Of a stretch of 64,000 nucleotides of DNA, positions 8,239-16,648 are shown one piece after another; position 1 is the stretch's first letter; every line of letters begins with the position of its first letter. Position numbers and translations under genes: made by a program. The DNA comes from Rhodococcus koreensis. Its GTDB lineage: Bacteria > Actinomycetota > Actinomycetes > Mycobacteriales > Mycobacteriaceae. The stretch is from the NCBI RefSeq assembly GCF_900105905.1, contig NZ_FNSV01000005.1, positions 4,464,001 through 4,528,000 on the forward strand, read 5' to 3'. Below the pieces are notes generated by a model. It ran no database searches. It worked only from the letters and a program-made list of their open reading frames with translations, and was not told the DNA's origin.

Positions 8239-8287
8239 CCGGTGTGACATTCGTCGTTCCCCTCCGGTGCAACGAATGTCACACCGG
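8239..8287. terminator. Bidirectional terminator palindrome
   Basis: A perfect 16-bp inverted repeat (CCGGTGTGACATTCGT at 8239-8254, complement at 8272-8287) with a 17-nt loop. It fills the gap between two convergent genes, the usual position for a shared terminator. Confidence 0.7.
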
Positions 8288-8302
8288 GCCGGCCGGCTGT
8301 GT

Positions 8303-9505
8303 TCAGCCGAGGGTGGCGAGCTCGTTCACGAGCTGGTCGATCTCGTAGCGGGTGGTGTACGGCGCGAGACCGATGGTGACGGCGCCGCCCTCGTCGTTGA
8401 CGCCGAGGGCGTCGAGCAGCCGGGAGCCGCCGTGGACACCGCTGACGGTGGCGATGCGCTTGTCGGCGAGGTGCGACGCCACCTTGTCGGCCGAGACTCC
8501 GGCGACGGTGAAGCTGAGCGTCGGAACCCGGCTCGGCGACCGCCCGATGACCATGACCTGCGGTAGCCGCTTCAGCGAGGACATGAGGTGGTCGAACAGG
8601 GTGTCCTGGTAGTTCTGCAGCGAGCTGATGGACGCCTCGAGCTTCTCGCGCCGGGAACCGGTGGCCGACTCGTCGAGGTTCGCGAGGAAGTCGATCGACG
8701 TGGTGAGGCCGGCGAGGAGCGCGAACTGGTGCACCCCGACCTCGAGACGTTCGACACCCCGCGCATACGGGTTGAGCGACACGGCCGGGATGCGGTCGAG
8801 GAGCGACGGGTCGCGGAACACAAGTGCCCCGACCTGCGGTCCGCCCCAGGAGGTGGCGCCGACGGCGACGACGTCCGCACCGAGTTCGTTGATGTCGACA
8901 TGCGCGTAGGGGGCGGCGCCGATCGCGTCGACGACCATCAGTCCGCCGACTTCGTGGACGCGGTCCGAGGCGACGCGGACGTCGGGCGCCGAGCCGACGA
9001 TCGGGGAGGCGGCGGTGAGTGCGACCAGGCGCGTCGTGGTGGTGATGAGGTCCTGGAACTGCCAGCTGGGGAGTTCGCAGGTCTCGATCTCGACCTCCGC
9101 CCACCGCACCTGGGCGCCGTAGCGGCTGGCGACGCGCAGCCAGGGGGCCACGTTCGCTTCCTCGTCGAGGCGGGAGAGCACGAGCCCGGTTCCGAGACCG
9201 AGTCGCGTGCTCAGCGACTCCGCCAGCCAGGCCAGGAGAACGGATCGGTCGGGTCCGAGGACGACCCCGGCGGGATCGCCTCCGACCAGGTCGGCGACGG
9301 CTGCTCGGGCCGCATCGAGAACCGCCGCACTGCGCCGGCTGGACACATGTCGTCCGGTCGACGAGGAGGCAGAAGCCCGGAAGGCCGTGGAGACAGTGCG
9401 CGACACCGCGTCCGGAATCTGCATGCCGGCCTGCGGATCGAGATGGATCCAACCGTCGCCGAGTGAGGGGATGAGTCCCCGAACGCGGGCAACGTCGTAA
9501 GCCAT
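8303..9505 (-). CDS. Aminotransferase class V/cysteine-desulfurase-fold protein lacking the PLP lysine
   Basis: 400 aa, aligning along its length with the class V aminotransferase/cysteine desulfurase fold: HLDPQAGMQIP, SRLDEEANVAPWLRVA, GGLMVVDAIGAAPYAHVDI and GGPQVGALVFRD. The expected PLP-binding lysine, just before GGPxVGAL, is absent: the segment reads VGATSWGGP (residues 215-223). The His that usually stacks on PLP in the VDAxH region is glycine, and no catalytic Cys loop is present. It therefore looks like a pseudoenzyme or an enzyme of changed chemistry. M. tuberculosis Rv3778c occupies the same position (recalled). The ATG was chosen at the start of family similarity. Confidence 0.85.
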   Translation of the reverse strand: MAYDVARVRGLIPSLGDGWIHLDPQAGMQIPDAVSRTVSTAFRASASSSTGRHVSSRRSAAVLDAARAAVADLVGGDPAGVVLGPDRSVLLAWLAESLSTRLGLGTGLVLSRLDEEANVAPWLRVASRYGAQVRWAEVEIETCELPSWQFQDLITTTTRLVALTAASPIVGSAPDVRVASDRVHEVGGLMVVDAIGAAPYAHVDINELGADVVAVGATSWGGPQVGALVFRDPSLLDRIPAVSLNPYARGVERLEVGVHQFALLAGLTTSIDFLANLDESATGSRREKLEASISSLQNYQDTLFDHLMSSLKRLPQVMVIGRSPSRVPTLSFTVAGVSADKVASHLADKRIATVSGVHGGSRLLDALGVNDEGGAVTIGLAPYTTRYEIDQLVNELATLG

Positions 9506-9637
9506 GCCCGACACTCTAAGACCCCAAGTCAATACGGTCGAAGCCAGCCATCGATTGTTGTCGAATGCAACAAAGAGGGAAAGGGCCAAATCGGACGCAC
9601 TTTCGCACTGCCGCGCAGGAACAGCCAAGATGGAGGC

Positions 9638-10237
9638 ATGACGAACTCGGAGAATGAACACGTAGTCGTGATCGGTCCCGACGGTCAGCCCATGGCGATT
9701 CCCGTCGCGGAGGCCGCGAGCAAGCCCGAGGGCTCCGACGCCGCCGCAGCCGCCGCAGCCGCCGCCGAGAACGGGAACGGCGCCGAGTCGGTGGCCGACA
9801 TGGTGGAGCAGCCGGCCAAGGTCATGCGCATCGGAACGATGATCAAGCAGCTCCTCGAGGAGGTGCGTGCGGCACCGCTCGACGACGCCAGCCGCAACCG
9901 GTTGAAGGAGATCCACAAGTCGTCTATCCGCGAGCTCGAGCAGGGCCTGGCCCCCGAGCTGCGCGAGGAACTCGAACGCCTCACGCTGCCCTTCACCGAC
10001 GACACCGTCCCCACCGACGCCGAACTCCGCATCGCGCAGGCGCAGCTGGTGGGGTGGCTCGAAGGACTGTTCCACGGCATCCAGACGGCCCTGTTCGCCC
10101 AGCAGATGGCGGCCCGCTCCCAGCTCGAGCAGATGCGTCAGGGAGCCCTGCCTCCGGGCATCAGCATGGGCAACCCGCACGGGCCGCACAACAACGATCC
10201 GGGATCGCAGTCGAGCGGTACCGGCCAGTACCTGTAG
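9638..10237 (+). CDS. bpa: Bacterial proteasome activator Bpa
   Basis: 199 aa. A variable acidic, alanine-rich N-terminus (about residues 1-60) is followed by a helical core (PAKVMRIGTMIKQLLEEVRAAPLDDASRNRLKEIHKSSIRELEQGL...) and a disordered tail ending in GQYL. That C-terminal motif docks Bpa rings into the alpha-ring of the 20S proteasome and opens its gate without ATP. The family is confined to proteasome-bearing actinobacteria. A Shine-Dalgarno (GATGGAGG) precedes the ATG. It lies just upstream of wzm-wzt-glfT1, as Rv3780 lies by Rv3781-Rv3783 in M. tuberculosis (recalled). Confidence 0.93.
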   Translation: MTNSENEHVVVIGPDGQPMAIPVAEAASKPEGSDAAAAAAAAAENGNGAESVADMVEQPAKVMRIGTMIKQLLEEVRAAPLDDASRNRLKEIHKSSIRELEQGLAPELREELERLTLPFTDDTVPTDAELRIAQAQLVGWLEGLFHGIQTALFAQQMAARSQLEQMRQGALPPGISMGNPHGPHNNDPGSQSSGTGQYL

Positions 10238-10271
10238 CAACGGGCAAAACAGCATGGAACTCGACTCCCGG

Positions 10272-10277
10272 TAGGCT
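10272..10277 (+). promoter_or_regulatory. -10 box of wzm
   Basis: TAGGCT lies 8 nt before the GTG at 10286, the same arrangement (TAGGCTCGG, 8 nt to GTG) as upstream of 19451. It suggests a leaderless wzm-wzt-glfT1 transcript separate from bpa. Confidence 0.45.
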
Positions 10278-10285
10278 CGGTGCCC

Positions 10286-11158
10286 GTGTCAGCATCCGCT
10301 ATCGAAACCGAGGCCGCAGGCGGCCCGCTCCCGGCGTCCGATTCGCAGACCTTCCGTCGCGCGTTCAAGGACCTCAGGGACGGCTTCGCTCAGCGCGAGC
10401 TGTGGCTGAGCCTCGGCTGGCAGGACATCAAGCAGCGCTACCGCCGGTCGGTGATCGGCCCGTTCTGGATCACGATCGCCACCGGCGTGCAGGCAGCGGC
10501 GATGGGCATCCTCTACTCGGCCCTGCTGGACATCCCGCTGGACGAGTTCCTGCCGTACGTCACGGTGGGTCTGATCGTCTGGAACCTGATCAGCGCGAGC
10601 ATCCTCGAGGGGTCCGAGGTGTTCATCGCCAACGAGGGGCTGATCAAACAGCTGCCGTCGGCGCTGAGCGTCCACGTGTACCGGCTGGTGTGGCGGCAGC
10701 TGCTGCTGTTCGCCCACAACCTCGTCATCTACGTGATCATGCTGTTCGCGTTCGGGGTGTGGCGGCACCTGACCTGGATGTCGCTGGCCGCGATTCCCGC
10801 GATCGCACTGATCGTCGTCAACGCGGCGTGGGTGTCGATCATGTTCGGCATCTTCTCCACCCGCTACCGGGACATCGCGCCGATCCTCGGCAGCATGACG
10901 CTGCTGCTGTTCGTGCTGACACCGATCATGTGGACCACGCAGAGCCTCGAGGCGCAGGGCGGTCAGGCCGCCGAGCGCGTCAAGCTCGCCGAGCTGAACC
11001 CGCTGTTCCACTACCTCGACATCGTGCGCGCGCCGATGATCGGCCAGGACCAGCAGGCGTACCACTGGTACATCGTGCTGGCCATCACCGTCGTCGGGTG
11101 GACCGCCGCCATCCTCGCGCTTCGCAAGTACCGGGCCCGCGTGCCCTACTGGGTATAG
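10286..11158 (+). CDS. wzm: ABC-2 type transporter permease for galactan precursor export (Wzm/RfbD)
   Basis: 290 aa with about six transmembrane segments. The N-terminal motif DLRDGFAQRELWLSLGWQDIKQRYRRSVIGPFW is typical of polysaccharide ABC-2 permeases (Wzm/TagG). It is paired with an ATPase gene 9 nt downstream and with glfT1. In mycobacteria the homologous pair is proposed to flip the lipid-linked galactan for arabinosylation outside the membrane. Two GTG codons are possible (10280 and 10286); the second fits the -10 box at 10272-10277. Gene order wzm-wzt-glfT1 differs from Rv3781-Rv3783, where the permease comes last (recalled). Confidence 0.9.
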   Translation: MSASAIETEAAGGPLPASDSQTFRRAFKDLRDGFAQRELWLSLGWQDIKQRYRRSVIGPFWITIATGVQAAAMGILYSALLDIPLDEFLPYVTVGLIVWNLISASILEGSEVFIANEGLIKQLPSALSVHVYRLVWRQLLLFAHNLVIYVIMLFAFGVWRHLTWMSLAAIPAIALIVVNAAWVSIMFGIFSTRYRDIAPILGSMTLLLFVLTPIMWTTQSLEAQGGQAAERVKLAELNPLFHYLDIVRAPMIGQDQQAYHWYIVLAITVVGWTAAILALRKYRARVPYWV

Positions 11159-11167
11159 GGGTTTGCC

Positions 11168-12064
11168 ATGACAGAACACGTGAGCATCGAGACGCGGAAC
11201 GCCTGCGTCGACTTTCCGATCTTCGACGCCAAGTCCCGGTCGCTGAAGAAGGCGTTCCTCGGCAAGGCCGGCGGATCCATCGGTCGCAACAACTCGGACG
11301 TCGTGGTGGTCGAGGCCCTGCGCGACATCAACCTGTCGCTGAAGGAAGGCGACCGCATCGGTCTGGTCGGCCACAACGGTGCCGGCAAGTCGACGCTGCT
11401 GCGCCTGCTGTCCGGCATCTACGAGCCCACCCGCGGCAGCGCGAGCATCCGCGGCCGCGTGGCGCCGGTCTTCGACCTCGGTGTCGGCATGGACCCCGAG
11501 ATCTCCGGCTACGAGAACATCATCATCCGCGGGCTGTTCCTCGGGCAGACCCGTAAGCAGATGCTCGCGAAGATGGACGAGATCGCCGAGTTCACCGAAC
11601 TGGGCGAGTACCTGTCGATGCCGCTGCGCACGTACTCCACCGGTATGCGCGTGCGCGTCGCGATGGGCGTGGTCACCAGCATCGACCCGGAGATCCTGCT
11701 GCTCGACGAGGGCATCGGCGCCGTCGACGCGGAGTTCATGAAGAAGGCGCGCGTACGGCTGCAGGCGCTGGTGGAGCGGTCCGGCATCCTGGTGTTCGCC
11801 AGCCACTCCAACGAGTTCCTGGCCCAGCTGTGCGACCGGGCCATGTGGATCGACCACGGTCAGGTCCGGCAGGAGGGCGGCATCGAGGACGTCGTCCGCG
11901 CGTACGAGGGCGACGACGCCGCCGACCACGTCCGCCATGTCATCTACGAGATGGACCGGGAGAAGTCCGGGCTGAGCGCCTCGGCCGAACGGGACGTCCG
12001 TAGCGACAGATCGAACGAGCGTCCCGTTCGCACGGTCGCGGAAGCCGAGGCGGAGTCCGCGTGA
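11168..12064 (+). CDS. wzt: ABC transporter ATP-binding protein for galactan export (Wzt/RfbE)
   Basis: 298 aa. Walker A GHNGAGKST, the Wzt/TagH-type signature YSTGMRVRVA in place of the common LSGGQ, Walker B EILLLDEGIGAVD and the H-loop SHSNEF are visible. The N-terminus (IETRNACVDFPIFDAKSRSLKKAF) is the extended one seen in the polysaccharide-exporter ATPases. No large C-terminal carbohydrate-binding domain is present, only about 50 extra residues. It couples ATP hydrolysis to Wzm. Its stop overlaps the glfT1 GTG by 4 nt (GTGA), so translation is coupled. Confidence 0.92.
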   Translation: MTEHVSIETRNACVDFPIFDAKSRSLKKAFLGKAGGSIGRNNSDVVVVEALRDINLSLKEGDRIGLVGHNGAGKSTLLRLLSGIYEPTRGSASIRGRVAPVFDLGVGMDPEISGYENIIIRGLFLGQTRKQMLAKMDEIAEFTELGEYLSMPLRTYSTGMRVRVAMGVVTSIDPEILLLDEGIGAVDAEFMKKARVRLQALVERSGILVFASHSNEFLAQLCDRAMWIDHGQVRQEGGIEDVVRAYEGDDAADHVRHVIYEMDREKSGLSASAERDVRSDRSNERPVRTVAEAEAESA

Positions 12065-12972
12065 GCGCTGCTGCCGAGCGGATCGTCGGCGTCGTCGTCA
12101 CCCACAAACGCCGCGAACTGCTGGCGGAGTCGCTGAAGGTCCTCGGCTCGCAGACGCGTCCGCTGGACCATCTGGTGGTCGTGGACAACGCCGCCGAGGA
12201 CGATGTGCGCGTACTCGTCGAATCGGCAGGGATCCCCACCAGCTACCTCGGGTCGCAGCACAATCTGGGCGGGGCGGGCGGCTTCGCGCTGGGGATTCTG
12301 TACGCCCTCTCGCTCGGCGCCGACTGGGTGTGGCTCGCCGACGACGACGGCAGGCCCGAGGGGCCGAAGGTCCTGGAGACGCTGCTCGACTGCGCCGAGC
12401 GGCACGGGCTGGCCGAGGTGTCGCCGGTGGTCTGCGACATCGACGACCCCGACCGTCTCGCGTTCCCGCTGCGCCGCGGCGTCGAGTGGCGTCGGCTGCG
12501 GTCCGAACTGTTCACCGACGGCGACGACTCGGCCGACCTGCTCCCCGGGATCGCGTCGCTGTTCAACGGCGCCCTGTTCCGGGCGTCGGCGATCGACACG
12601 GTCGGTGTCCCCGACCTGCGGCTGTTCGTCCGCGGCGACGAGGTGGAGGTGCATCGCCGGCTGGTGCGGTCGGGGCTGCCGTTCGGCACCTGCCTGCAGA
12701 CGGCGTACGTGCACCCGAACGGCGCGGAGGAGTTCAAGCCGATCCTCGGCGGCCGGATGCACACGCAGTACCCGGACAACGAGACGAAACGGTTCTTCAC
12801 CTACCGCAACCGCGGCTATCTGCTGTCCCAGCCGGGTATGCGGAAGCTGCTGCCGCAGGAGTGGGTGCGGTTCGGGTGGTACTTCCTCGTCACGCGGCGT
12901 GATCCGCAGGGTCTGCGGGAGTGGATGCGGCTGCGGAAGCTGGGCCGTCAGGAGCGGTTCGAGCGGCCGTAA
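12061..12972 (+). CDS. glfT1: Galactofuranosyltransferase GlfT1
   Basis: 303 aa, GT2 family, GT-A fold. VTHKRRELLAESLKVLGSQ at the N-terminus binds UDP; LADDDGRPE carries the DDD metal motif (D94-D96); NLGGAGGFALG matches GlfT family members. GlfT1 adds the first galactofuranose residues from UDP-Galf to the decaprenyl-PP-GlcNAc-Rha linker of arabinogalactan on the cytoplasmic face. The length agrees with mycobacterial GlfT1 (about 304 aa, recalled). It is the last gene of wzm-wzt-glfT1, so initiation and export of galactan are co-transcribed. GlfT2 is encoded about 4 kb downstream on the other strand. Confidence 0.93.
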   Translation: MSAAAERIVGVVVTHKRRELLAESLKVLGSQTRPLDHLVVVDNAAEDDVRVLVESAGIPTSYLGSQHNLGGAGGFALGILYALSLGADWVWLADDDGRPEGPKVLETLLDCAERHGLAEVSPVVCDIDDPDRLAFPLRRGVEWRRLRSELFTDGDDSADLLPGIASLFNGALFRASAIDTVGVPDLRLFVRGDEVEVHRRLVRSGLPFGTCLQTAYVHPNGAEEFKPILGGRMHTQYPDNETKRFFTYRNRGYLLSQPGMRKLLPQEWVRFGWYFLVTRRDPQGLREWMRLRKLGRQERFERP

Positions 12973-13059
12973 ATTCGGTTGCGCCCGGGTTCCGCCGGGT
13001 GGGAGCATCGTGGGGTTCCGGTCGAAGGTCCCGATGTGTCGCGAAGGAGTGAGTGTCCG

Positions 13060-13116
13060 ATGACTGTCTCGTCGGTCGACGCCGCGTGCGTCCGCTCCCC
13101 CTTCCCCCTCGCCTGA
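13060..13116 (+). CDS. Possible 18-residue leader peptide upstream of rsgA
   Basis: ATG at 13060 preceded by a perfect AAGGAG 10 nt upstream, encoding MTVSSVDAACVRSPFPLA and a TGA at 13114-13116. It ends 55 nt before the rsgA start. Such a strong ribosome binding site for so short a frame suggests a translated uORF that could control rsgA by attenuation or coupling. It contains one Cys, one Arg and a PFP segment. It is too short for composition tests, so it may be chance. Confidence 0.4.
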   Translation: MTVSSVDAACVRSPFPLA

Positions 13117-13171
13117 CCGAACCCGCGCAGTGGTCCGGTCGGCACTCATCGACCCGAGGATCACACCCATC

Positions 13172-14212
13172 ATGTTCGATTCCGGACACCTCCTGCCCTA
13201 CGGCTGGAACGACACACTTTCCGACACCTTCGACAGTTACCCGGCCGACGGCCGCGAGCCCGGTCGGGTGATCCGCGTGGACCGCGGTCGCTGCGACGTG
13301 GCCGCGCCCGCGGGCATCGTCCGCGCCCTCGTCGGCGAGCACCCGCTCTGCACCGGCGACTGGGTGACGCTCCACCGGCACGGCGACGAGATCGCCGTCG
13401 CCGACCTGTTCCCCCGGCGCAGCGCGATCGTCCGGTCGTCCGCGTCCGGCCGGTCCGAGGGGCAACTCCTCGCGGCCAACGTCGACACGGTGGTGATCGC
13501 CGCCGCACTGGACACCGCCCTCGATCTCGGGCGCATCGAACGACTGCTCGCACTGTCGTGGGAGAGCGGCGCGCAGCCGGTGGTCGACCTCACCAAATCC
13601 GATACCGTGCACGACATTTCCCTCGCGACCGCCGAAGTGGCGGCGGTGGCGCCGGGCGCGACCGTGGTCGCGGTGAGCGCCGACACCGGCGACGGCATCG
13701 ACATCCTCACCGCAGTGATCGACGGGACCGTCGCCCTCATCGGACCGTCGGGCGCGGGCAAGTCGACGCTCGCGAACGCGTTGCTCGGCGAGGACGTGCT
13801 CGCCACCGGACGCGTCCGCGAGGGCGACAACAAGGGACGGCACACGACGGCACACCGGGAACTGCTGCCGCTGCCGTCCGGCGGCGCCCTGATCGACACG
13901 CCGGGTCTGCGGGGTGTCGGCATGTGGGACGCGGCCGACGGCATCGACAAGACGTTCCCCGAGATCGAGGAACTCGCGGCGCAGTGCCGGTTCGCGGACT
14001 GCTCGCACGAGGCCGAACCCGGGTGCGCGGTCCAGGGCGCGGTGGCGGGCGGCGAGCTACCCGAACGCAGACTCGCCAGCTACCGCAAGCTGATTCGCGA
14101 GAACGGGTGGATCGCGTCCCGTACCGACGTACGGCTGCGGGCCGAGCGGGAGCGCGAGTGGAAGACCATCGCCCGTTGGCAACGCCAGATGTACCGCAGT
14201 CGCGGTCACTGA
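13172..14212 (+). CDS. rsgA: Ribosome small-subunit-dependent GTPase A (RsgA/YjeQ)
   Basis: 346 aa from the ATG at 13172. The circularly permuted GTPase order is clear: G4 LTKSD first, then G1 GPSGAGKST, the T-rich G2 region GRHTTAHRE, and G3 DTPG. An N-terminal OB-type domain precedes it and a C-terminal zinc knuckle, CRFADCSHEAEPGC, follows. RsgA checks and completes 30S subunit maturation, binding near the decoding site. A GTG at 13130 would add 14 residues; the ATG was preferred because GAGG precedes it. A terminator hairpin follows immediately. Confidence 0.9.
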   Translation: MFDSGHLLPYGWNDTLSDTFDSYPADGREPGRVIRVDRGRCDVAAPAGIVRALVGEHPLCTGDWVTLHRHGDEIAVADLFPRRSAIVRSSASGRSEGQLLAANVDTVVIAAALDTALDLGRIERLLALSWESGAQPVVDLTKSDTVHDISLATAEVAAVAPGATVVAVSADTGDGIDILTAVIDGTVALIGPSGAGKSTLANALLGEDVLATGRVREGDNKGRHTTAHRELLPLPSGGALIDTPGLRGVGMWDAADGIDKTFPEIEELAAQCRFADCSHEAEPGCAVQGAVAGGELPERRLASYRKLIRENGWIASRTDVRLRAEREREWKTIARWQRQMYRSRGH

Positions 14213-14224
14213 TCCGGGTAAACG

Positions 14225-14263
14225 ACCCGCATCCCGGTTGACTCCCTGAGCCGGGATGCGGGT
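14225..14263. terminator. Terminator hairpin after rsgA
   Basis: A perfect 13-bp stem (ACCCGCATCCCGG at 14225-14237, complement at 14251-14263) with a 13-nt loop. It starts 13 nt after the rsgA stop and ends 14 nt before the next ATG, so it could also act as a 5' leader structure for the downstream methyltransferase gene. Confidence 0.65.
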
Positions 14264-14277
14264 GGCAACATGGGGCT

Positions 14278-15153
14278 ATGTTCGACCTTCGGAGAAAGGC
14301 CCGTCTCAAGTTTCAACGTGCCATGTCCGAGGTGGTCGCCGAGTCCGACCGGCGGTCCCGCGAACTCGTCGAGAACCAGCACGACCAGACCCTGGCCGAG
14401 CTGAGCGCGACCAACCAGGAACTGGCCCGGGTGCTGTCCGAGCTGTCCGACGCCCGCATGGAGATCTCCGACGTCCAGCAGCGGCTCGGCGAACTCGAGC
14501 AGCAGGCCCGCCGCGACATCACCCAGGCGCTGGACGTGCGGGCCACGAAGGAGGCCGCGGGGTTCGTGCTCGAGCACATGCCGAAGGCGCCCGTGTTCTG
14601 GAACCCGCAGGACACGTTGCGGTACGGGCTGTCGCGGGTGGAGGTCGAGGGGCTGGCGCTCGAGTTCGGGGTGGCGTCGGGCACGACGCTCCGGATCATC
14701 GTCGAACAGTTGAAGGACGCCGAGCACGAGGTGTTCGGGTTCGACGTGTTCTCCGGTCTGCCGCAGACGTGGCGCACCGGGTTCCCGGCCGGGGAGTTCG
14801 CGCAGGAGAAACTACCCAAGGTGCGCGGCGCGGAGTTGGTGCCCGGACTGTTCGAGGACACGCTGTCGGGCTTCCTCGAGAAGCATCCCGGACCGGTGTC
14901 GTTCGTGCACCTCGACGCCGACCTGTACTCGTCGACGAAGTCGGTGCTCGACCGGCTCGAACAACGGCTCGTCGCGGGCACGGTGATCGTGTTCGACGAG
15001 TTCTTCAACTTCCCCGGCTGGCAGGAGCACGAGTACCGGGCGTGGACGGAGTTCGTCGACCGCACCGACGTCGGATTCGAGTACCTCAGCTACACCGCCA
15101 ACCACGAGCAGGTGGTCGTGCGGATCACCGCACCAGTTTCACCGCCTGGGTGA
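14278..15153 (+). CDS. TylF-like class I SAM-dependent methyltransferase with N-terminal coiled coil
   Basis: 291 aa. Residues about 15-85 are charged, Leu- and Gln-rich and likely a coiled coil (LSELSDARMEISDVQQRLGELEQQ). The rest resembles macrocin-O-methyltransferase (TylF) enzymes: LEFGVASGTTLRII as SAM motif I, GFDVFSGLPQTW, VHLDADLYSSTKSVLD and VIVFDEFFNFPGWQEHEY. TylF enzymes methylate sugar hydroxyls and are metal-dependent, so a cell-wall or glycolipid sugar is a reasonable substrate given the neighbours (inference). Its 3' end overlaps the convergent GT-C gene by 29 nt. Confidence 0.8.
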   Translation: MFDLRRKARLKFQRAMSEVVAESDRRSRELVENQHDQTLAELSATNQELARVLSELSDARMEISDVQQRLGELEQQARRDITQALDVRATKEAAGFVLEHMPKAPVFWNPQDTLRYGLSRVEVEGLALEFGVASGTTLRIIVEQLKDAEHEVFGFDVFSGLPQTWRTGFPAGEFAQEKLPKVRGAELVPGLFEDTLSGFLEKHPGPVSFVHLDADLYSSTKSVLDRLEQRLVAGTVIVFDEFFNFPGWQEHEYRAWTEFVDRTDVGFEYLSYTANHEQVVVRITAPVSPPG

Positions 15154-16648
15154 CGTTGAACGTCGCGCGGTCGTCGATCCGCAGCCCGGACCGGGCGAGC
15201 GCGGCGAACGCCTCGGTGTCCTCGAAGTGGTACGGCGGCAGCGTCCACACCTCGTTGGACGTGTGCCGGATGATGCGCTCGCTGTCGCGTTCGTAGTCGG
15301 TGAAGAACCAGACCACGGAGCAGGAGTCGAGCGCGCCGGCGAGGTCCGGGACGGCGAGTTCGTCGTCCCACAGCGACCCCCGGCTCGCGGCGGTGGTCCC
15401 GAGCCCGATGTCGCGGGTCCCGTCGAACGCCTCCGGCCGCACGTCCTTGACGAGCCGCAGCGACGTGGGGTTCCACGCCGGTTTGTCGAACAGCACGCAG
15501 TCACCGGGCCGGAGGTGCTGCCCGGCGAAGACGTTGACGGTGCTGAAGTCCATACCGCTGGGTTTCGCCCACTGTTCGCGCTGGGCGACGTAGCCCGGCG
15601 ACGCGGCGACCGCGAGCACGGCCAGCACCGCGGCGGACTGCCACCATTTCCGGGTCAGCGCGGCCAGGCACAGCCCGCCGATCAGGGCCACCGCCGGCGT
15701 CGTGAACGTGAAGTACCGCGGAAGGTACACCGGACTGCGCAGCAGCGAGTAGGCGAGCAGCAGCGCCATCGGCACCGCGACCCACGGCAGCGCGACGGAC
15801 AGCGCCGGCGGCAGCCGGTGACCGCGCACCAGGGCGACCGCCCCGGCCACCACGAGCACGGCGAACAGCACGGCGAACCACGGTGCGCCGACGAACCACT
15901 GGTACTCGGCCACGGCCCGCGGCAGGTTGCGGTCGAGCGGCGGGATCCACGCCACCTGGACGGCTTCCCGGCGCACCAGCGCCACGAACGGCGCCGCGAC
16001 CACCATCCCCACCGCCGTCGCCGACCCCCATCCGAGCCAGGACCGCCGGGCCGCACGCAGCAGCAGGAGCGTCAGCAGATGCGCGGGCACCAGCGTGAGG
16101 AGGTAGACGAACAGCACGATCGACACCGCCAGGCCCGCGGCGTACAACGCCCACAACCACCACCGCCGGAGCCTCAGTGCCGCAAGGAGAATCACGGTCA
16201 GCCAGACCGCGGCCGCCGCCGTGGCCGCGTATCCGCGGGCCTCCGCGGCCGCCCACGTGACGCTGGGCAGAATCACGAACAGGAGCCCGGACAGCACCGC
16301 CACCCGCCGGGTCGAGATCAGCGCACCGAGCACCACCACACCCGCGCCCGCGGCGCCCACGGCCAGGGCGCTCGGGAACCGCGCCGAGAACTCCGAGGCC
16401 CCGAACACCGCGAACCAATAGCGCATCGCGACGTAATACAGACCGTGCACGGCATCGATGTGGCCGAGCAGATTCGACAGGTCCGGCCGGGACCGCTGAC
16501 TCGAATACAGCGTCGCGACCTCGTCGTACCAGAACGACGGACGCCAACTCCACGCCGCACCGAGCAGCACACCGACAGCGAAGACGAGCAGCGAATCCCG
16601 GGACAGCCCACGGACGTCGCGGGCCGGCGACGGTCCGGGCAACGTCAC
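15125..16648 (-). CDS. GT-C integral membrane glycosyltransferase (GT39/ArnT-PMT type)
   Basis: 507 aa with about 11-12 transmembrane helices and a C-terminal extracytoplasmic domain of roughly 120 residues. The first loop has FWYDEVATLYSS, the acidic DE motif of polyprenyl-phosphate-sugar transferases (ArnT, PMT, mycobacterial GT-C enzymes). It likely transfers a sugar from a decaprenyl-phosphate donor to a cell-wall or lipid acceptor outside the membrane. The GTG start overlaps the glfT2 stop (GTGA), so it is co-translated with GlfT2; a role in decorating galactan is a reasonable guess but unproven. Confidence 0.8.
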   Translation of the reverse strand: MTLPGPSPARDVRGLSRDSLLVFAVGVLLGAAWSWRPSFWYDEVATLYSSQRSRPDLSNLLGHIDAVHGLYYVAMRYWFAVFGASEFSARFPSALAVGAAGAGVVVLGALISTRRVAVLSGLLFVILPSVTWAAAEARGYAATAAAAVWLTVILLAALRLRRWWLWALYAAGLAVSIVLFVYLLTLVPAHLLTLLLLRAARRSWLGWGSATAVGMVVAAPFVALVRREAVQVAWIPPLDRNLPRAVAEYQWFVGAPWFAVLFAVLVVAGAVALVRGHRLPPALSVALPWVAVPMALLLAYSLLRSPVYLPRYFTFTTPAVALIGGLCLAALTRKWWQSAAVLAVLAVAASPGYVAQREQWAKPSGMDFSTVNVFAGQHLRPGDCVLFDKPAWNPTSLRLVKDVRPEAFDGTRDIGLGTTAASRGSLWDDELAVPDLAGALDSCSVVWFFTDYERDSERIIRHTSNEVWTLPPYHFEDTEAFAALARSGLRIDDRATFNVTQAVKLVR

